Source of the DNA: Noviherbaspirillum aerium
GTDB lineage: Bacteria; Pseudomonadota; Gammaproteobacteria; Burkholderiales; Burkholderiaceae_D
DNA: 64,000 bases
Direction: 5' to 3'
NCBI RefSeq assembly: GCF_008929045.1
Contig: NZ_VFAH01000002.1
Span: 124,001-188,000, forward strand
In this document: positions 63,433-64,000 of the stretch, piece after piece
Layout: each line of letters opens with the position of its first letter
Numbering within the stretch: the first letter of the stretch is position 1
Made by a program: the position numbers and the translations under genes
The notes under the pieces: generated by a model
Told to the model about the DNA's origin: nothing
Databases searched by the model: none
Seen by the model: the letters and a program-made list of their open reading frames with translations, nothing else

Positions 63433-64000
63433 TTATCGCCAATGTCCTATTTCTTCGAGGAGTTCAGATACGGCTGTCGGCGAGAGCGGCTTAGTAAAAT
63501 GTTTGTTAAAGCCAGCCGCTGTTGACCGAGCACGATCTTCATCCGTCCCCCATCCCGTTACAGCCACAAGCGTTATTCCTTCCAAACCTGTCATTTTCCT
63601 GATCCGGATCGCCACCTCATATCCATTCATGCCGGGCATGCCAATGTCCAGAAATGCGACGTCAGGCTGGAAATCATTGGCAACCTGCAGCGCCTGCGTT
63701 CCTTCTTTGGCCACTTGTACATCGTGACCATACATATCTAGTAGTGATGCCAAGCTTTGTGCTGCGTCCAAATTGTCGTCAGCTACCAGGATACGCAGTG
63801 TTGTGCCCGTGATCCCGGTCGGGGTGGATGACATATATGCGTCGTAATGTTGCTTATCTACGTGATCAATTGGAAGCCTGACAATGAATGTACTGCCTTT
63901 GCCTGTACCCTCGCTCGTGGCCGTGACCGTACCTCCATGCAAGTGCACCAAATTTCGTACGAGCCCTAGACCAATTCCCAGGCCGCCTTGAGAGTGATCC
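63433..64000 (-). CDS. Hybrid sensor histidine kinase/response regulator, 3' part
   Basis: The reading frame is open to the window edge, so only the C-terminal part is seen. The first codons encode the end of an HATPase domain ([20 protein letters not shown], with G-box), and after a linker a receiver domain follows (about the last 125 residues): acidic pair in LVADDNLDA, phosphoacceptor Asp in [15 protein letters not shown], Thr in VAVTGWG and Lys in FTKPLSP. The kinase would pass phosphate to its own receiver; no output domain follows it before the stop at 63433. The sensor part lies beyond the window. Confidence 0.88.
   Translation of the reverse strand, partial: DHSQGGLGIGLGLVRNLVHLHGGTVTATSEGTGKGSTFIVRLPIDHVDKQHYDAYMSSTPTGITGTTLRILVADDNLDAAQSLASLLDMYGHDVQVAKEGTQALQVANDFQPDVAFLDIGMPGMNGYEVAIRIRKMTGLEGITLVAVTGWGTDEDRARSTAAGFNKHFTKPLSPTAVSELLEEIGHWR

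Overview
The window looks like chromosomal DNA of a betaproteobacterium of the order Burkholderiales, most likely Oxalobacteraceae (Herbaspirillum/Noviherbaspirillum/Massilia-like). This is an inference from GC-rich coding sequence, a PHB phasin, a monomeric NADP-isocitrate dehydrogenase, CysI followed by a DUF934 gene, a cluster for hydroxycinnamate-type aryl-CoA catabolism, and many c-di-GMP enzymes. No rRNA, tRNA or CRISPR array was recognised. Gene density is high and two genes are cut by the window edges (a DUF4010/MgtC-type membrane protein at the left, a hybrid sensor kinase at the right).

Layout. 0-4 kb: DUF4010 protein, LysR regulator divergent from a tartrate/D-malate dehydrogenase, and phasin phaP behind a sigma-70 promoter flanked by repeated operator-like sites. 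4-9.3 kb: a PAS-GGDEF-EAL protein, a CHASE3-GGDEF cyclase and an orphan FixJ-type response regulator beside a decayed histidine-kinase remnant. 9.9-12.2 kb: monomeric icd. 12.4-16.4 kb: a class C and a class D beta-lactamase in tandem, and a divergent helical protein of unknown function. 16.5-23.1 kb: a minus-strand operon for aryl-CoA beta-oxidation: substrate-binding protein, feruloyl-CoA synthase-like ligase, regulator with HTH plus shikimate-kinase-like domain, 3-hydroxyacyl-CoA dehydrogenase, enoyl-CoA hydratase, 4HBT thioesterase. 23.5-29.7 kb: a 55-codon gene, a pseudo-receiver protein, ankyrin-repeat protein, ArfB, RhlE, a DeaD helicase with two C-terminal RNA-binding domains, and a KTSC protein.

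29.7-38 kb: gamma-glutamyltransferase, GAF sensor kinase, MarR divergent from a siderophore-interacting flavoreductase, two small proteins of unknown function, a MocR-type regulator, DUF2970. 37.8-42.4 kb: DUF934 and cysI, divergent from a di-heme/tri-heme cytochrome c pair. 42.5-51.8 kb: a Cache-PAS-GGDEF-EAL protein, the metNIQ methionine transporter, ubiX with an alpha/beta hydrolase, a Crp/Fnr regulator and an RsbRD-type sensor kinase. 51.9-55.8 kb: paoABC periplasmic aldehyde oxidoreductase. 56-58.6 kb: a cupin gene, a frameshifted DUF1080-like pseudogene and an MFS transporter, bracketed by two inverted copies of a roughly 140-bp MITE-like repeat. 58.7-64 kb: MHYT-GGDEF-EAL protein, truncated IS5-type transposase, a small secreted protein, a membrane diguanylate cyclase and the 3' part of a hybrid kinase.

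Three themes recur: c-di-GMP signalling (five GGDEF proteins, all with an RxxD inhibitory site), orphan signalling proteins (a regulator without kinase and kinases without regulators), and sulfur supply (cysI and metNIQ upstream regions share a CATATCA half-site). The 56-63 kb end carries most signs of recent rearrangement. The most novel-looking signals are the MITE-bracketed cassette with its pseudogene, the duplicated DbpA-type domains, the thiolase-less aryl-CoA operon with its embedded regulator, and the uncharacterised helical protein divergent from the OXA beta-lactamase.
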